From CAVXDY01 sp963760715 (GTDB lineage: Bacteria > Actinomycetota > Thermoleophilia > Miltoncostaeales > Miltoncostaeaceae), in NCBI GenBank assembly GCA_963760715.1, contig CAVXDY010000003.1, forward strand, positions 992,001 through 1,056,000: a DNA stretch of 64,000 nt, written 5' to 3'. Position numbers and translations under genes: made by a program. How positions within the stretch are numbered: position 1 is the stretch's first letter; every line of letters starts with the position of its first letter. This document shows positions 43,056 to 51,978 of this stretch, in pieces. The notes under the pieces were generated by a model, which saw nothing but the letters and a program-made list of their open reading frames with translations, was not told where the DNA came from and made no database searches.

Positions 43056-43693
43056 GGGCCTACCTCAGCACCCCGCCCAGCGTGGCGTTCAACGATCCGC
43101 TCCTCCCACCCCTCGGGGTAGTCGCCGCGGTACAGGCGCTGGCTCTGGAGCGCGCCCATGAAGAGCACGGCGGCCGCCTCGATGTCGGCGTCCGGGCGAA
43201 GCTCACCGCGGTCGCGCGCCGCGGCCAGGAGATCGCGCACGATCTCGACGCGGGGGATGACCGTGCGCTCCCGGAACAGCTCGAGCAGCTCGGGGTTGTG
43301 GAGCTGCTCGGTGAGGCAGGTGCCGACCAGCGACGAGAGGCTCAGCCGCTCGACGTTGTCCCGCAGCTGGCACAGCTGCGCGACCAGATCGGTGCGCAGG
43401 TCGCCGGTCGCCGCGGGCGCCCCGGCCTCGCGCAGGTGCCGCAGGGCGGCCGTCGCGAGGTCGGCCTTCCCCCGGTAGCGGGCGTAGATCGTGGGCTTGC
43501 TGACCCCCGCCTCGGCGGCGATGCCGTCCATCGACATCCGTGCGTAGCCCAGCTCGCCCAGCAGGCGCAGCGTCGCGTCGAGGATCGCCTCGTCGTAGCC
43601 GCGGGACCGCGGACGTCCGCGGCGAACGGCCTCGGCGGGCGTCTCCTCGGCGGCGGCGGACTCGGTTGCCACGGGGCGAGCGTACCAGCCCAT
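42971..43693 (-). CDS. TetR-family regulator with an aberrant C-terminal extension
   Basis: 240 residues as read. HTH: ILDATLRLLGELGYARMSMDGIAAEAGVSKPTIYARYRGKADL in pieces, followed by a TetR_C-like ligand domain ending near YPEGWEERIV. After that point (about 43087) the frame continues with Arg/Pro-rich sequence lacking family character into the convergent gene. Removing one base of GTTGAAC gives IVDATLGGVLR and an immediate stop at about 43058, the normal length for the family, so the extension is probably due to a one-base insertion. Divergent from the MFS pump it presumably represses. Confidence 0.85.
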   Translation of the reverse strand: MGWYARPVATESAAAEETPAEAVRRGRPRSRGYDEAILDATLRLLGELGYARMSMDGIAAEAGVSKPTIYARYRGKADLATAALRHLREAGAPAATGDLRTDLVAQLCQLRDNVERLSLSSLVGTCLTEQLHNPELLELFRERTVIPRVEIVRDLLAAARDRGELRPDADIEAAAVLFMGALQSQRLYRGDYPEGWEERIVERHAGRGAEVGPQPRRPRSGGTCPSSAARSQPARSAQAS

Positions 43694-43728
43694 TTACTTG
43701 ACCGTGTGGTTTTATTATTCTGCTCGCC
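43694..43728. promoter_or_regulatory. AT-rich TetR/MFS divergent promoter and operator region
   Basis: A 35-base intergenic segment, strikingly AT-rich for this genome (TGGTTTTATTATTC). It contains TTACTTGACC and, inverted, an imperfect GGTTTTATTA copy. Such imperfect dyads overlapping both promoters are where TetR regulators of DHA2 pumps bind. Confidence 0.5.
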
Positions 43729-45189
43729 GTGACCGCCCGGGCCCTCCCCCGCTCCCGCTCCTCGCAGCGCGGCATCCTGCTCGCCGCCGCGGCGTCGGCC
43801 GCGGCCTTCGCCCTGATGCAGGCCATCGTGGTCCCGGCGCTGCCGGTGCTCGAGTCGGACCTCGGCACCACCACCGCGTGGGCCACCTGGACCGTCAGCA
43901 TCTACCTGCTGAGCGCCTCGGTGGCCACGCCCCTGCTGGGCCGCCTGGGCGACCAGTTCGGCAAGGATCGCCTGCTGCGGGTGACGCTGATCGTGTTCGT
44001 GATCGGCTCGATCGGCGCGATCTTCGCCTGGGACATCAGCTCCCTGATCGTCTTCCGGGCCATCCAGGGCGTGGGCGGCGCGGTCTACCCGCTGGGCTTC
44101 TCGATCCTGCGCGACGAGCTCCCTCCCGAGCGGGTCCCGGTGGGGATGGGCCTGGTGTCGGCGATGCTCGGCGTGGGCGGCGGCGTGGGCGTGGTGATGT
44201 CGGGCCTGATCGCCGACCACGCGTCGTGGCGCCTGCTGTTCGTGGTCGGCGCCGGCGTGGGCGTCCTGGCCCTCGGGCTGGTGTGGCGCTTCGTGCCGCC
44301 GTCGCCCAACCGGAGCCCCTCCCGTCCCGACCTGGTGGGCGCCGCGCTGCTGTCCACCGGCCTCGTGGCCCTGCTCGTGGCGCTGACCGAGGGGCCGCAC
44401 TGGGGCTGGTCGTCGACGGAGTTCCTCGGGCTCGCCGCGGCCGGGGCCGCGATCCTGGTGATCTGGGTGCTGGCCGAGCGGCGTATCGCGCAGCCGATGG
44501 TGGACATGCGGGTGATGGCCCAGCGGCCGGTGCTCTTCACGAACCTGGCCGCGCTCATGACGGGCTTCGCGATGTACGTGACCTTCACCCTCGTGCCGGT
44601 GTTCTCCCAGCTCCCGAGCAACCTGCCGGCGCCGGTCCAGGGCCTCGCGAGCTACGGCCTGGGCGCCACCACGACGATGGCGGCCCTGTACCTGCTGCCG
44701 GGGGCGCTGGCGATGCTGCCCGCGGGGCCGCTGGCGGGCGTCGTGGGCCGGCGGTTCGGCTCCCGTCCGGCACTCGTCGCCGGCCTCCTGATCACCGCGC
44801 TCGGCAGCGCCGCCATGGCCGTGTGGCACACGGAGCCGTGGCAGATCATCGTGACCTTCGCGATCGGCTCGATCGGCGTGGCGGCGGCGTTCGCGGCCAT
44901 GCCGCGCCTCATCGTGGACGCGGTCCGCCCGACCGAGACCGGCATCGCGACCGGCATGAACACGGTGGTCCGCACGGTCGGCGGGGTGATCGGCGCCCAG
45001 ATCGGGGCGACCCTCCTCGCGGCGATGACCGTGGGCCCCACCGAGGTGCCCGCCGAGTCGGCCTTCGTCACCGCCTTCTGGCTGGCCGCGATCGCCGCCG
45101 TCGTCGGGGCCGGGCTCGCGCTGGCGATCCACCCCCGGCGCGCGCGCGCCACCGCGCTCGCCCGCGAGGAGATCGCCGCCGCCCGCTGA
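43729..45189 (+). CDS. MFS drug-efflux-type transporter (DHA2 family)
   Basis: 486 residues with about 14 membrane helices. Motif A GRLGDQFGKDRLL, the antiporter-type motif C region GVGGGVGVVMSGLIAD, and FRAIQGVGGAVYPL match DHA2 H+-coupled drug exporters. GTG start. Control by the divergent TetR regulator fits an inducible efflux pump; substrate unknown. Confidence 0.87.
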   Translation: MTARALPRSRSSQRGILLAAAASAAAFALMQAIVVPALPVLESDLGTTTAWATWTVSIYLLSASVATPLLGRLGDQFGKDRLLRVTLIVFVIGSIGAIFAWDISSLIVFRAIQGVGGAVYPLGFSILRDELPPERVPVGMGLVSAMLGVGGGVGVVMSGLIADHASWRLLFVVGAGVGVLALGLVWRFVPPSPNRSPSRPDLVGAALLSTGLVALLVALTEGPHWGWSSTEFLGLAAAGAAILVIWVLAERRIAQPMVDMRVMAQRPVLFTNLAALMTGFAMYVTFTLVPVFSQLPSNLPAPVQGLASYGLGATTTMAALYLLPGALAMLPAGPLAGVVGRRFGSRPALVAGLLITALGSAAMAVWHTEPWQIIVTFAIGSIGVAAAFAAMPRLIVDAVRPTETGIATGMNTVVRTVGGVIGAQIGATLLAAMTVGPTEVPAESAFVTAFWLAAIAAVVGAGLALAIHPRRARATALAREEIAAAR

Positions 45190-45192
45190 GCC

Positions 45193-45226
45193 GCCCGGTC
45201 GCCGGGCGACGGCGGCGGTCGCCGCC
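45193..45226 (+). terminator. Tandem hairpins after the MFS gene
   Basis: GCCCGG-TCG-CCGGGC (45193-45207) and GGCGGC-GGTC-GCCGCC (45211-45226) follow the stop at 45189. Confidence 0.5.
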
Positions 45227-45265
45227 CACCTCGTTTCCCGGCGGCCCGATGCCGATGGAACGTGG

Positions 45266-47348
45266 GTGACGGACAAGCCGCGGACGCGCCCCGAACGACG
45301 CTCACTCGGGCCGCGCTCGGTCGCGGTCCTCCTGGGGATGCTCGCGCTGACCGCGGCGATCGCCGGCGGCGTGTGGCACCACCAGGCCGGCCGGGAGCGG
45401 GACACCCGACAGGAGTGGGCGCAGCGAGCGGGGCGGGAGCTCGACGACCAGGTCGCCCAGACCGGCGCCGCCCTGGTCGCTGTGAGGGGGCTCTTCGCGG
45501 GGTCGCACAGGGTCGAGAAGGGCGAGTTCGCGCGCTTCGCGGCGATCGAGCTGCGCCGCTCGAACCTGCTCGGGCTCACCTGGATGCCGCGCGTGACGGG
45601 GGCCGCCCGCCGGCGCTTCGAGCGGGCCAGCGGCCGGCGCATCGTTCGACCGTGCTCCCGATGGGAGCTTCCGCCCCGCGGCCGACCGCGCCGAGTACTT
45701 CCCGCTGCGCTACGTGGCGCCGGAGACGCCCGACAGCGTGAGGACGCTGGGTCTCGACTCCATGGTGGACAGCAGCGCGTCGGCCGTCCTCGCCATCGCC
45801 CGAGACAGCGGGCGCAAGACGATGAGCGCCCCGATCGACCTGGGAGCGACTCCCGCGGACCGGGGGACCGTGCTCGTGGCGCCCGTCTACCGAACGGGTG
45901 CTCCGCTCCACACCGTCGCCGAGCGGCGGGCCGCCCTGCGCGGCTACACGACCGGCGCCTGGCGTTACGATCAGCTGGCCGCGCCGATTCTGAAGCTCCT
46001 GCCGGCGGGCGCAGGCCTCGTGATCACGGACGCGGGTGAGCGGGTCTTCGGGTCCGGGAGTCCGGCCGGAGCGTCGGCCACCGAGACCACCACCCTGGGC
46101 GGCCGTACCTGGGCGGTGCGGGTGAGCCTGCCCGAAGGAGCCACCCGCTGGGTGCAGCTCGGGGCGATCCTCGGCGGCGGGCTGACCCTGACGCTGCTCG
46201 TCGCGCTGCTGCTCGCCCAGGCCGGGCGCCGCCGCCGCGAGAGGGAGGCCGGGCATGCGGAGCTGCACCGCGAGGCCAACACCGACGGCCTCACCGGCCT
46301 GGGCAACCGGCGCAAGCTGCGCACCGACTTCCCCCCCGCCGCCGCCGAGGCCACCCCCGAGGCGCCGCTCGGCTTCCTCATGTTCGACCTCAACGGCTTC
46401 AAGGGCTACAACGACAGCTTCGGCCACCCGGCCGGCGACGCCCTCCTGGCCCGGCTCGGCGCGCGCCTGGCCGCCGCGCTTCCCGGTGGGGAGGCCTATC
46501 GCCTCGGCGGGGACGAGTTCTGCGCCCTGGTCCCGGTGGGGCCCGAGGGTCTCGACCCGCTCGTCACGACGGCTCTCGCGGCGCTGACCGAGGAGGGCGA
46601 GGGCTTCGCGATCTCGAGCGCCTACGGAGCGGTGCTGCTGCCCCGCGACGCGTCCGTCCAGGAGGAGGCGATGTCCCTCGCCGATCAGCGGATGTACCAG
46701 CAGAAGGCCCGCGGGCGGGCCTCGGCCAGCCGCCAGAGCTCCGACGTGCTGATGCGGGTGCTGCTCGAGCGCTCCCCGGACCTGACGGGGCACCTCAAGG
46801 GCGTGACCGCGTTCGCCGAGAGCGTGGGCCGGGGCCTCGGTCTCGACCGGGTCGCCCTGGGCCACCTGGTCCGCGCCGCCGGGCTGCACGACGTGGGCAA
46901 GGTGGCCATCCCCGAGTCGATCCTCTCCAAGCCCGGCCCGCTCGACGACGGGGAGATGACCTTCGTCCGCCGCCACACCCTGATCGGGGAGCGCATCCTC
47001 CTGGCCGCGCCGTCCCTGGCTCCCGAGGCGGTCCTGGTGCGGTCGAGTCACGAGCGCTGGGACGGCGCCGGGTATCCGGACGGCCTGGCCGGAGAACAGA
47101 TCCCCCTGGGTTCGCGGATCATCTTCGCCTGCGACGCCTTCGAGGCCATGACCTCGGCCGAGCGGCCCTATCGCCTCCCGATGTCGACCGAGCTCGCCCT
47201 GGAGGAGCTGCACCGCTGCGCGGGCACACAGTTCGACCCCCGCGTGGTCGAGGCCCTCGGCGAGGTCGTGAGGGGTGGGGCGACGGGGCAGGCACCCCTG
47301 CCCGCCCGCTTGTTTCCCCACGACGGTCTGCCGATGCAGGAGGGGTGA
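45266..47348 (+). pseudogene. CHASE-GGDEF-HD-GYP c-di-GMP turnover protein, copy 1, single-base frameshift
   Basis: Opening frame: membrane helix (SVAVLLGMLALTAAIAGGVW) and the first half of a CHASE-type sensor (ELDDQVAQTGAALVAVRGLFAG). It breaks at about 45645 (ATCGTTCGACC; copy 2 reads ATCCTGGACC). The other frame continues from RAPDGSFRPAA through the rest of the sensor, a second helix, GGDEF (YRLGGDEFCALV) and HD-GYP (LHDVGKVAIPES, HERWDGAGYPDGL). Dropping one T restores about 693 residues. With intact GGDEF and HD-GYP motifs the protein could both make and degrade c-di-GMP in response to an extracytoplasmic signal. The stop overlaps the next start by 4 bases. Confidence 0.82.
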
Positions 47349-49444
47349 CCGACAAGCCGAGAGCGCGCCCCGAACGACGTCGGCTCGGGCCTCGCTCGGT
47401 GGCGGTCCTCCTGGGGATGCTCGCCCTGACGGCGGCGATCGCCGTCGGTGTCTGGCACTACCAGAGTGGCCAGGAGCAGCAGACGCGACGGGAATGGGCC
47501 CAGCGAGGGGCGCGGGAGCTCAACGACCAGGTGAGCCAGACCGGCGCCGCGCTGCTGGGCATTCGAGGGCTCTTCGCGGCGTCGAACATGGTCGAGCAGA
47601 ACGAGTTCATGCGCTTCGCCGGGATCCAGCTCGGTCGCTCGACGCTTCTCGGGTTGAGCTGGACGCCGCGCGTGCCCGCCGCGGCCCGCGGGCGCTTCGA
47701 GCGGGGCACCGGCCTGCGCATCCTGGACCGCGCCCCCGACGGGAGCTACCGCCCGGCGGGGGCCCGGGCCGAGTACTTCCCGCTGCGCTACCTCGCCCCG
47801 GAGTCGCCCGAGGGCACCAGGGCCCTGGGTCTCGACAGCCTCGCGGCCGTGGTCAGACCGGCCGCCGTCGGGATCGCCCGTGACCGCGGCGAGCTGGCGC
47901 TGAGCTCCCCGATCCAGGTGGGCCCGATCCCCGCCATCCAGGGCACCGCCCTGTTGCTGGCGGTGTACCGGACGGGCGCCCCGGTTCACACCGTCGCGCA
48001 GCGGCGCGCCGCTCTGAGGGGCTACGTGAGCGGCACCTGGCTCTACGGTCAGCTCGCGGCGCCGGTCATCAAGCTCCTGCCGAGGGGCGCGCACCTCCAG
48101 ATCGCGGACGCCGGTCAGCCGGTCTTCGGGCCGGCGCACCTGACCGGCCCCTCGGCCACCGAGAGCGTCACCGTGGGCGGACGCCCCTGGACGATGAGCG
48201 TGAGCCTGCCCGAGGGCGGCACCCGCTGGGTGCAGCTGGCCGCGATCGTGGCCGGCGGGGTGACCCTGACCGTGCTGCTCGCGCTGCTGTTCCTCCAGGC
48301 CGCGGGGCGCCGGCGGGAGCGGGAGGCCGCGCATGAGGAGCTGCGCCACGAGGCCAGCACCGACGGCCTGACGGGCCTCGGCAACCGGCGCAAGCTGCGG
48401 GCCGACTTCACCCGCGCCGGCGACCCGACCCCGGAGAACCCCCTCAGCCTGATCATGTTCGACCTCAACGGTTTCAAGGGCTACAACGACAGCTTCGGCC
48501 ATCCGGCGGGCGACGCCCTGCTGGCCCGGCTCGGGACGCGCCTGGCGGCGGCGGTTCCCGGCGGGCAGGCCTATCGGCTCGGCGGGGACGAGTTCTGCAC
48601 GCTGGTCGCGGTGGGCCCCGAGGGGCTCGACGCCCTGATCGCGGCGGCCCTGGCGGCGCTGACCGAGGAGGGCGAGGGCTTCAGGATCTCGAGCGCGCAC
48701 GGAGCCGTCCTGCTGCCCCGGGACGCGCGCACCCTGGCGGCCGCCATGCGCCTCGCCGATCAGCGGATGTACCAGCTGAAGGCCCGCGGGCGGGCCTCGG
48801 CCAGCCGCCAGAGCTCCGACGTGCTGATGCGGGTGCTGCTGGAGCGCTCCGCGGAGCTCGGGGAGCACCTCCAGGGCGTCACCGCGCTCGCCGAGAGCGT
48901 GGGGCGGCGGTTCGGCCTCGAGCCGGTCGCCCTGGGCCATCTGGTCCGCGCCGCCGGGCTGCACGACGTGGGCAAGGTGGCCATCCCCGAGTCGATCCTC
49001 TCCAAGCCCGGCCCGCTCACCGACGGCGAGATGACCTTCGTCCGCCGCCACACCCTGATCGGCGCGCGCATCCTCCTCGCCGCCCCGTCCCTCGCTCCCG
49101 AGGCCCGCCTGGTGCGGGCGAGCCACGAGCGCTGGGACGGCGCCGGGTATCCGGACGGCCTGGCCGGCGAGCAGATCCCGCTGGGTTCGCGGATCATCTT
49201 CGCCTGCGACGCCTTCGAGGCCATGACGTCGGCCGAGCGGCCCTATCGCGTCCCGGTCTCGACCGAGCTCGCGCTCGAGGAGCTGCGACGCTGCGCCGGC
49301 ACGCAGTTCGACCCGCGGGTGGTGGAGGTGCTCGGAGACGTCGTGCACGCTCGCGAGATGCCGGACCCGCCCGGCGGCGGCGCGGTCGGCACCAACCCCG
49401 AGCGCCGTCGTCCGGGCACCCCGGGTCGCCCACGGCGAATCTGA
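47345..49444 (+). CDS. CHASE-GGDEF-HD-GYP c-di-GMP turnover protein, copy 2
   Basis: 699 residues. TM1 (about 20-40), an extracytoplasmic CHASE-type sensor (about 50-285), TM2 (VQLAAIVAGGVTLTVLLALLFL), a diguanylate cyclase domain with RLGGDEF at about 412-418 (D and N substrate residues in FDLNGFKGYNDSFGH), and an HD-GYP phosphodiesterase domain with LHDVGK at about 539, HTLIG, SHERWDGAGYPDGL at about 593 and CDAFEAMTSAERPYR. Both active sites are intact. It is a tandem paralogue of the preceding gene; the sensors differ more than the enzymatic parts, so the pair may respond to different signals. GTG start coupled by a GTGA overlap. Confidence 0.92.
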   Translation: MTDKPRARPERRRLGPRSVAVLLGMLALTAAIAVGVWHYQSGQEQQTRREWAQRGARELNDQVSQTGAALLGIRGLFAASNMVEQNEFMRFAGIQLGRSTLLGLSWTPRVPAAARGRFERGTGLRILDRAPDGSYRPAGARAEYFPLRYLAPESPEGTRALGLDSLAAVVRPAAVGIARDRGELALSSPIQVGPIPAIQGTALLLAVYRTGAPVHTVAQRRAALRGYVSGTWLYGQLAAPVIKLLPRGAHLQIADAGQPVFGPAHLTGPSATESVTVGGRPWTMSVSLPEGGTRWVQLAAIVAGGVTLTVLLALLFLQAAGRRREREAAHEELRHEASTDGLTGLGNRRKLRADFTRAGDPTPENPLSLIMFDLNGFKGYNDSFGHPAGDALLARLGTRLAAAVPGGQAYRLGGDEFCTLVAVGPEGLDALIAAALAALTEEGEGFRISSAHGAVLLPRDARTLAAAMRLADQRMYQLKARGRASASRQSSDVLMRVLLERSAELGEHLQGVTALAESVGRRFGLEPVALGHLVRAAGLHDVGKVAIPESILSKPGPLTDGEMTFVRRHTLIGARILLAAPSLAPEARLVRASHERWDGAGYPDGLAGEQIPLGSRIIFACDAFEAMTSAERPYRVPVSTELALEELRRCAGTQFDPRVVEVLGDVVHAREMPDPPGGGAVGTNPERRRPGTPGRPRRI

Positions 49445-49530
49445 TCACTTGGGTCCGACGGCCCCGCGTGACCGGTCGCGGAGGGTGCTGCTAGCGTCGT
49501 TCCTCGGTAGAGCCTTCCCGGCAAGCGCCT

Positions 49531-50709
49531 GTGGGGGGAAGCCACCTGAGGGGCACCGCCATCAGCGCAGGCACGACCTTCCCGGCGGTCGATGCCGTAG
49601 TGATCGACGACGCCGGGATGCTCGAGCCCCACCTCCGGGCGTGGGACGACCTCGCCGTGCTGCGCCGTCAGCCGTACTCGGCGCCGGCCTGGATGCTCGC
49701 CTGGTGGCGCCACGCCGCCCCGCAGGACAGCCGGCTGCGGGTGGTGGTCGTGCGCGACGGGGACGAGGTGATCGGCATCGCGGCCTGGCACCAGGACCGC
49801 CTGGCCACGGGCCTGCGGGTCGCCCGGCTGCTCGGCACCGGCCACCGTGTGGAGCCGCTCGCGGTGCCCGGCCGCGAGGCCACGGTCGCCCAGGCCGTCA
49901 CGGCGGCGCTGGGACGGCTGCCCCACGGCCCGGGGGCGCTCTCGCTGGACCGGGCCGACGCCGGCTCCCCCTGGCCCGGGCTGCTGGCCCTGGGACGGGG
50001 ATCGGCCGTGGTCGAGCGGGAGACCACCGGGGCGCCGGTCGCGCGGCTGGACGGCCGCACCTGGGAGGAGTGGCTGGCGACCCGCTCGCGCAACTTCCGC
50101 AGCCAGCGGACGCAGGCCCGGCGGCGACTGGAGGAGCACGGCGCCGTGGCCCGCCTGGCGGAGGCGCCCGAGGCGATCGACGCGGCCGTGGAGGGGTTCC
50201 TGCGCCTGACCGCCGCGCGCTGGGACACGCCCGCGTGGAACCGCCCGCGCGGCGGGGGGATCGGCGAGATGCTGCGCGAGGCGGCCCGGGATCTCGTGCC
50301 GAGGGGACGTATGCGGATCTGGGTGCTCGAGGCGGACGGGACCCCCCTCAGCGTGCAGCTGTTCGTGGGCGCCGGCGACGAGCTGTCGTACTGGAACGGA
50401 GGCTACGATCGCCGCTGGTCGCGCCTGCGCCCGGGTTTCGAGACCCTTGTCCAGGCGCTCGAGCACGCCTGCGCGATGGGGGATCGGCGCGTCGATCTCG
50501 GCGGCGGAGCGATCCCGTACAAGCGCCGCCTCGCCGACGCCGACGAGCCGATCGTCTCTGCGCTGGTGCTGCCCGGGGGCGGGGACCGGCCGCTCCGGGA
50601 GGCCCAGCTCGTGCCCCGCCGGCTCAACCGGCTCGCGCGGCGCACCGCGCGGCGCGCCCCACCCGGGGTTCAGCGGCGGCTGCGGGAGCTGCGCGGCCGG
50701 CTGCGCTGA
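49531..50709 (+). CDS. FemAB/CelD-type GNAT-fold transferase, paralogue B
   Basis: 392 residues as drawn. PYSAPAWMLAWWRHAAPQDSRL-type start, ARSRNFRSQRTQARRRL-like Arg/Gln-rich helix, MRIWVLEADGTPLSVQLF and YWNGGYDRRW, LGGGAIPYKRRLAD at the end: the same Acetyltransf_6 architecture as 7730-8851, about equally long. The start is uncertain: GTG 49531 is the upstream limit, and alignment with paralogue A suggests the real start may lie up to 70 bases downstream. Convergent with paralogue C, 10 bases apart. Confidence 0.7.
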   Translation: MGGSHLRGTAISAGTTFPAVDAVVIDDAGMLEPHLRAWDDLAVLRRQPYSAPAWMLAWWRHAAPQDSRLRVVVVRDGDEVIGIAAWHQDRLATGLRVARLLGTGHRVEPLAVPGREATVAQAVTAALGRLPHGPGALSLDRADAGSPWPGLLALGRGSAVVERETTGAPVARLDGRTWEEWLATRSRNFRSQRTQARRRLEEHGAVARLAEAPEAIDAAVEGFLRLTAARWDTPAWNRPRGGGIGEMLREAARDLVPRGRMRIWVLEADGTPLSVQLFVGAGDELSYWNGGYDRRWSRLRPGFETLVQALEHACAMGDRRVDLGGGAIPYKRRLADADEPIVSALVLPGGGDRPLREAQLVPRRLNRLARRTARRAPPGVQRRLRELRGRLR

Positions 50710-50719
50710 CCGGGGCCGG

Positions 50720-51862
50720 TCACCGCGACAGGCGCCGGTGGGCGCTGCGCAGGGTGCGGTGCACCGGAGGGGGCAGGCGCCGCACGGCCATCCGGACGTG
50801 GCCGGGGAGGCGGGCGCGCACCGTCGCGGCGCGCACCAGCGGGTAGGAGAGGTCGCGCGGCAGCACGGTGGCCCACGCCAGCGGATCGTCGCCGTCCGAG
50901 AGCCGCAGCTTGGCCATCGGATCGTTCTCACCCCAGTCGAGGCGCCGGTCGCCCATCTCGAAGCAGTCCGCGATCGCCCGGTGCGCGAGGGCGGTCGACG
51001 GCCGTGCCGAGGCCCAGGCGGCATCCCATCCGCCGTTCCACCCCGTGACCTCACCGCCGGCGGCGAACAGGATGAGGGTGGCGACGATGCCCTCGGGCCC
51101 CGTGACGGTGTAGAGGCGCATGCGCCGGGACCCCACGAGCTCCTCGGCGGCCTCACGCAACATCGCCAGCGTCTCCGGTCCCCACAGCCGCGAGCGATCG
51201 CCCCACCGCGCCCCGTGCAGGCGCGCGAAGGCGTCGAGCGCACGCATGGCCGCGGGAAGGTCGTCGGCGCGCTCCACCCGGCCGCCGGCGTCCTCCACCC
51301 GGTGAGCCGTGCGGCGGACCTCCCGGCGGAAGTTCCGGCTGCGCCCGTCCAGCCAGGCCTCGAAGGAGCCGGCGTCCATCGAGAGGACGCGCCCCGGCAC
51401 CCGCATCCCCCGGATCAGGCGGGCGTGCGCGGGCGCGGGCCAGGCGGCCGCCAGCGCCGCCGGCCAGGCGGCGGCGGCGTCGATGCGCTCCAGGATCAGC
51501 ATGGCGGGCCGGGGATCGGAGCGGCCCAGCGCCGACGCGGCGGCGGTCCAGACCTCCGCCTCGTGTCCGGCCGAGGCCAGGATGCACGACCGCTGGGGCA
51601 TCGTGGGGGTGCCGAGGAGCCGCGCCTGCGCGTGGCCGACCGGGCCCGGCTGGACGAAGAAGGGCGCGAGGCCCACCAGCCGGCCGCCCTCCCGCACCGC
51701 CACCACCCGGAGCTCGGCGTCGGCGGGCGCCAGATGGCGCCACCAGGCCAGCAGCAGCGCCGGGGCCGAGCAGGGCCGGGCGCACTCCACCGCGAGGCGA
51801 TCCCACTCGGGGCCGAGGCCCTCGAGCGCCGCGAGATCATCCAGGAGCTCGACGGACGGCAT
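50720..51862 (-). CDS. FemAB/CelD-type GNAT-fold transferase, paralogue C
   Basis: 380 residues. CSAPALLLAWWRHLAPADAELR, DGRSRNFRREVRRTAHRVEDAGG and MRLYTVTGPEGIVATLILF with GWNGGWDAAWASARP place it in the same family, more diverged than A and B. LDWGENDPMAKLRL replaces the LGGG-Y-K block of the other two. ATG 51862 with TAGGCT 5 bases upstream marks a leaderless start; a frame reaching 51931 lacks family similarity. Confidence 0.72.
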   Translation of the reverse strand: MPSVELLDDLAALEGLGPEWDRLAVECARPCSAPALLLAWWRHLAPADAELRVVAVREGGRLVGLAPFFVQPGPVGHAQARLLGTPTMPQRSCILASAGHEAEVWTAAASALGRSDPRPAMLILERIDAAAAWPAALAAAWPAPAHARLIRGMRVPGRVLSMDAGSFEAWLDGRSRNFRREVRRTAHRVEDAGGRVERADDLPAAMRALDAFARLHGARWGDRSRLWGPETLAMLREAAEELVGSRRMRLYTVTGPEGIVATLILFAAGGEVTGWNGGWDAAWASARPSTALAHRAIADCFEMGDRRLDWGENDPMAKLRLSDGDDPLAWATVLPRDLSYPLVRAATVRARLPGHVRMAVRRLPPPVHRTLRSAHRRLSR

Positions 51863-51867
51863 AGGCC

Positions 51868-51873
51868 AGCCTA
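51868..51873 (-). promoter_or_regulatory. Leaderless-type -10 box (TAGGCT)
   Basis: TAGGCT ends 5 bases before the ATG at 51862. Confidence 0.45.
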
Positions 51874-51978
51874 CCCACGGTGGCCGCGGGCCATGCCCAG
51901 CGGGACGCGAGAATGCGCCGAAGCCATTCATCCCATGGGGGTGACGCGCCGGACCCTCGGAGACGTTGTGATCTCGCG

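Noticed and set aside
10606..45650. DNA-modification-linked miscalling at GT(C)RAC sites as the cause of three frameshifts
   Set aside because: The shared GTTC(A/G)AC context is striking, but many GTCGAC, GTCAAC and GTTCGAC sites elsewhere in the window sit in intact frames, so a site-specific mechanism is not supported on this evidence.
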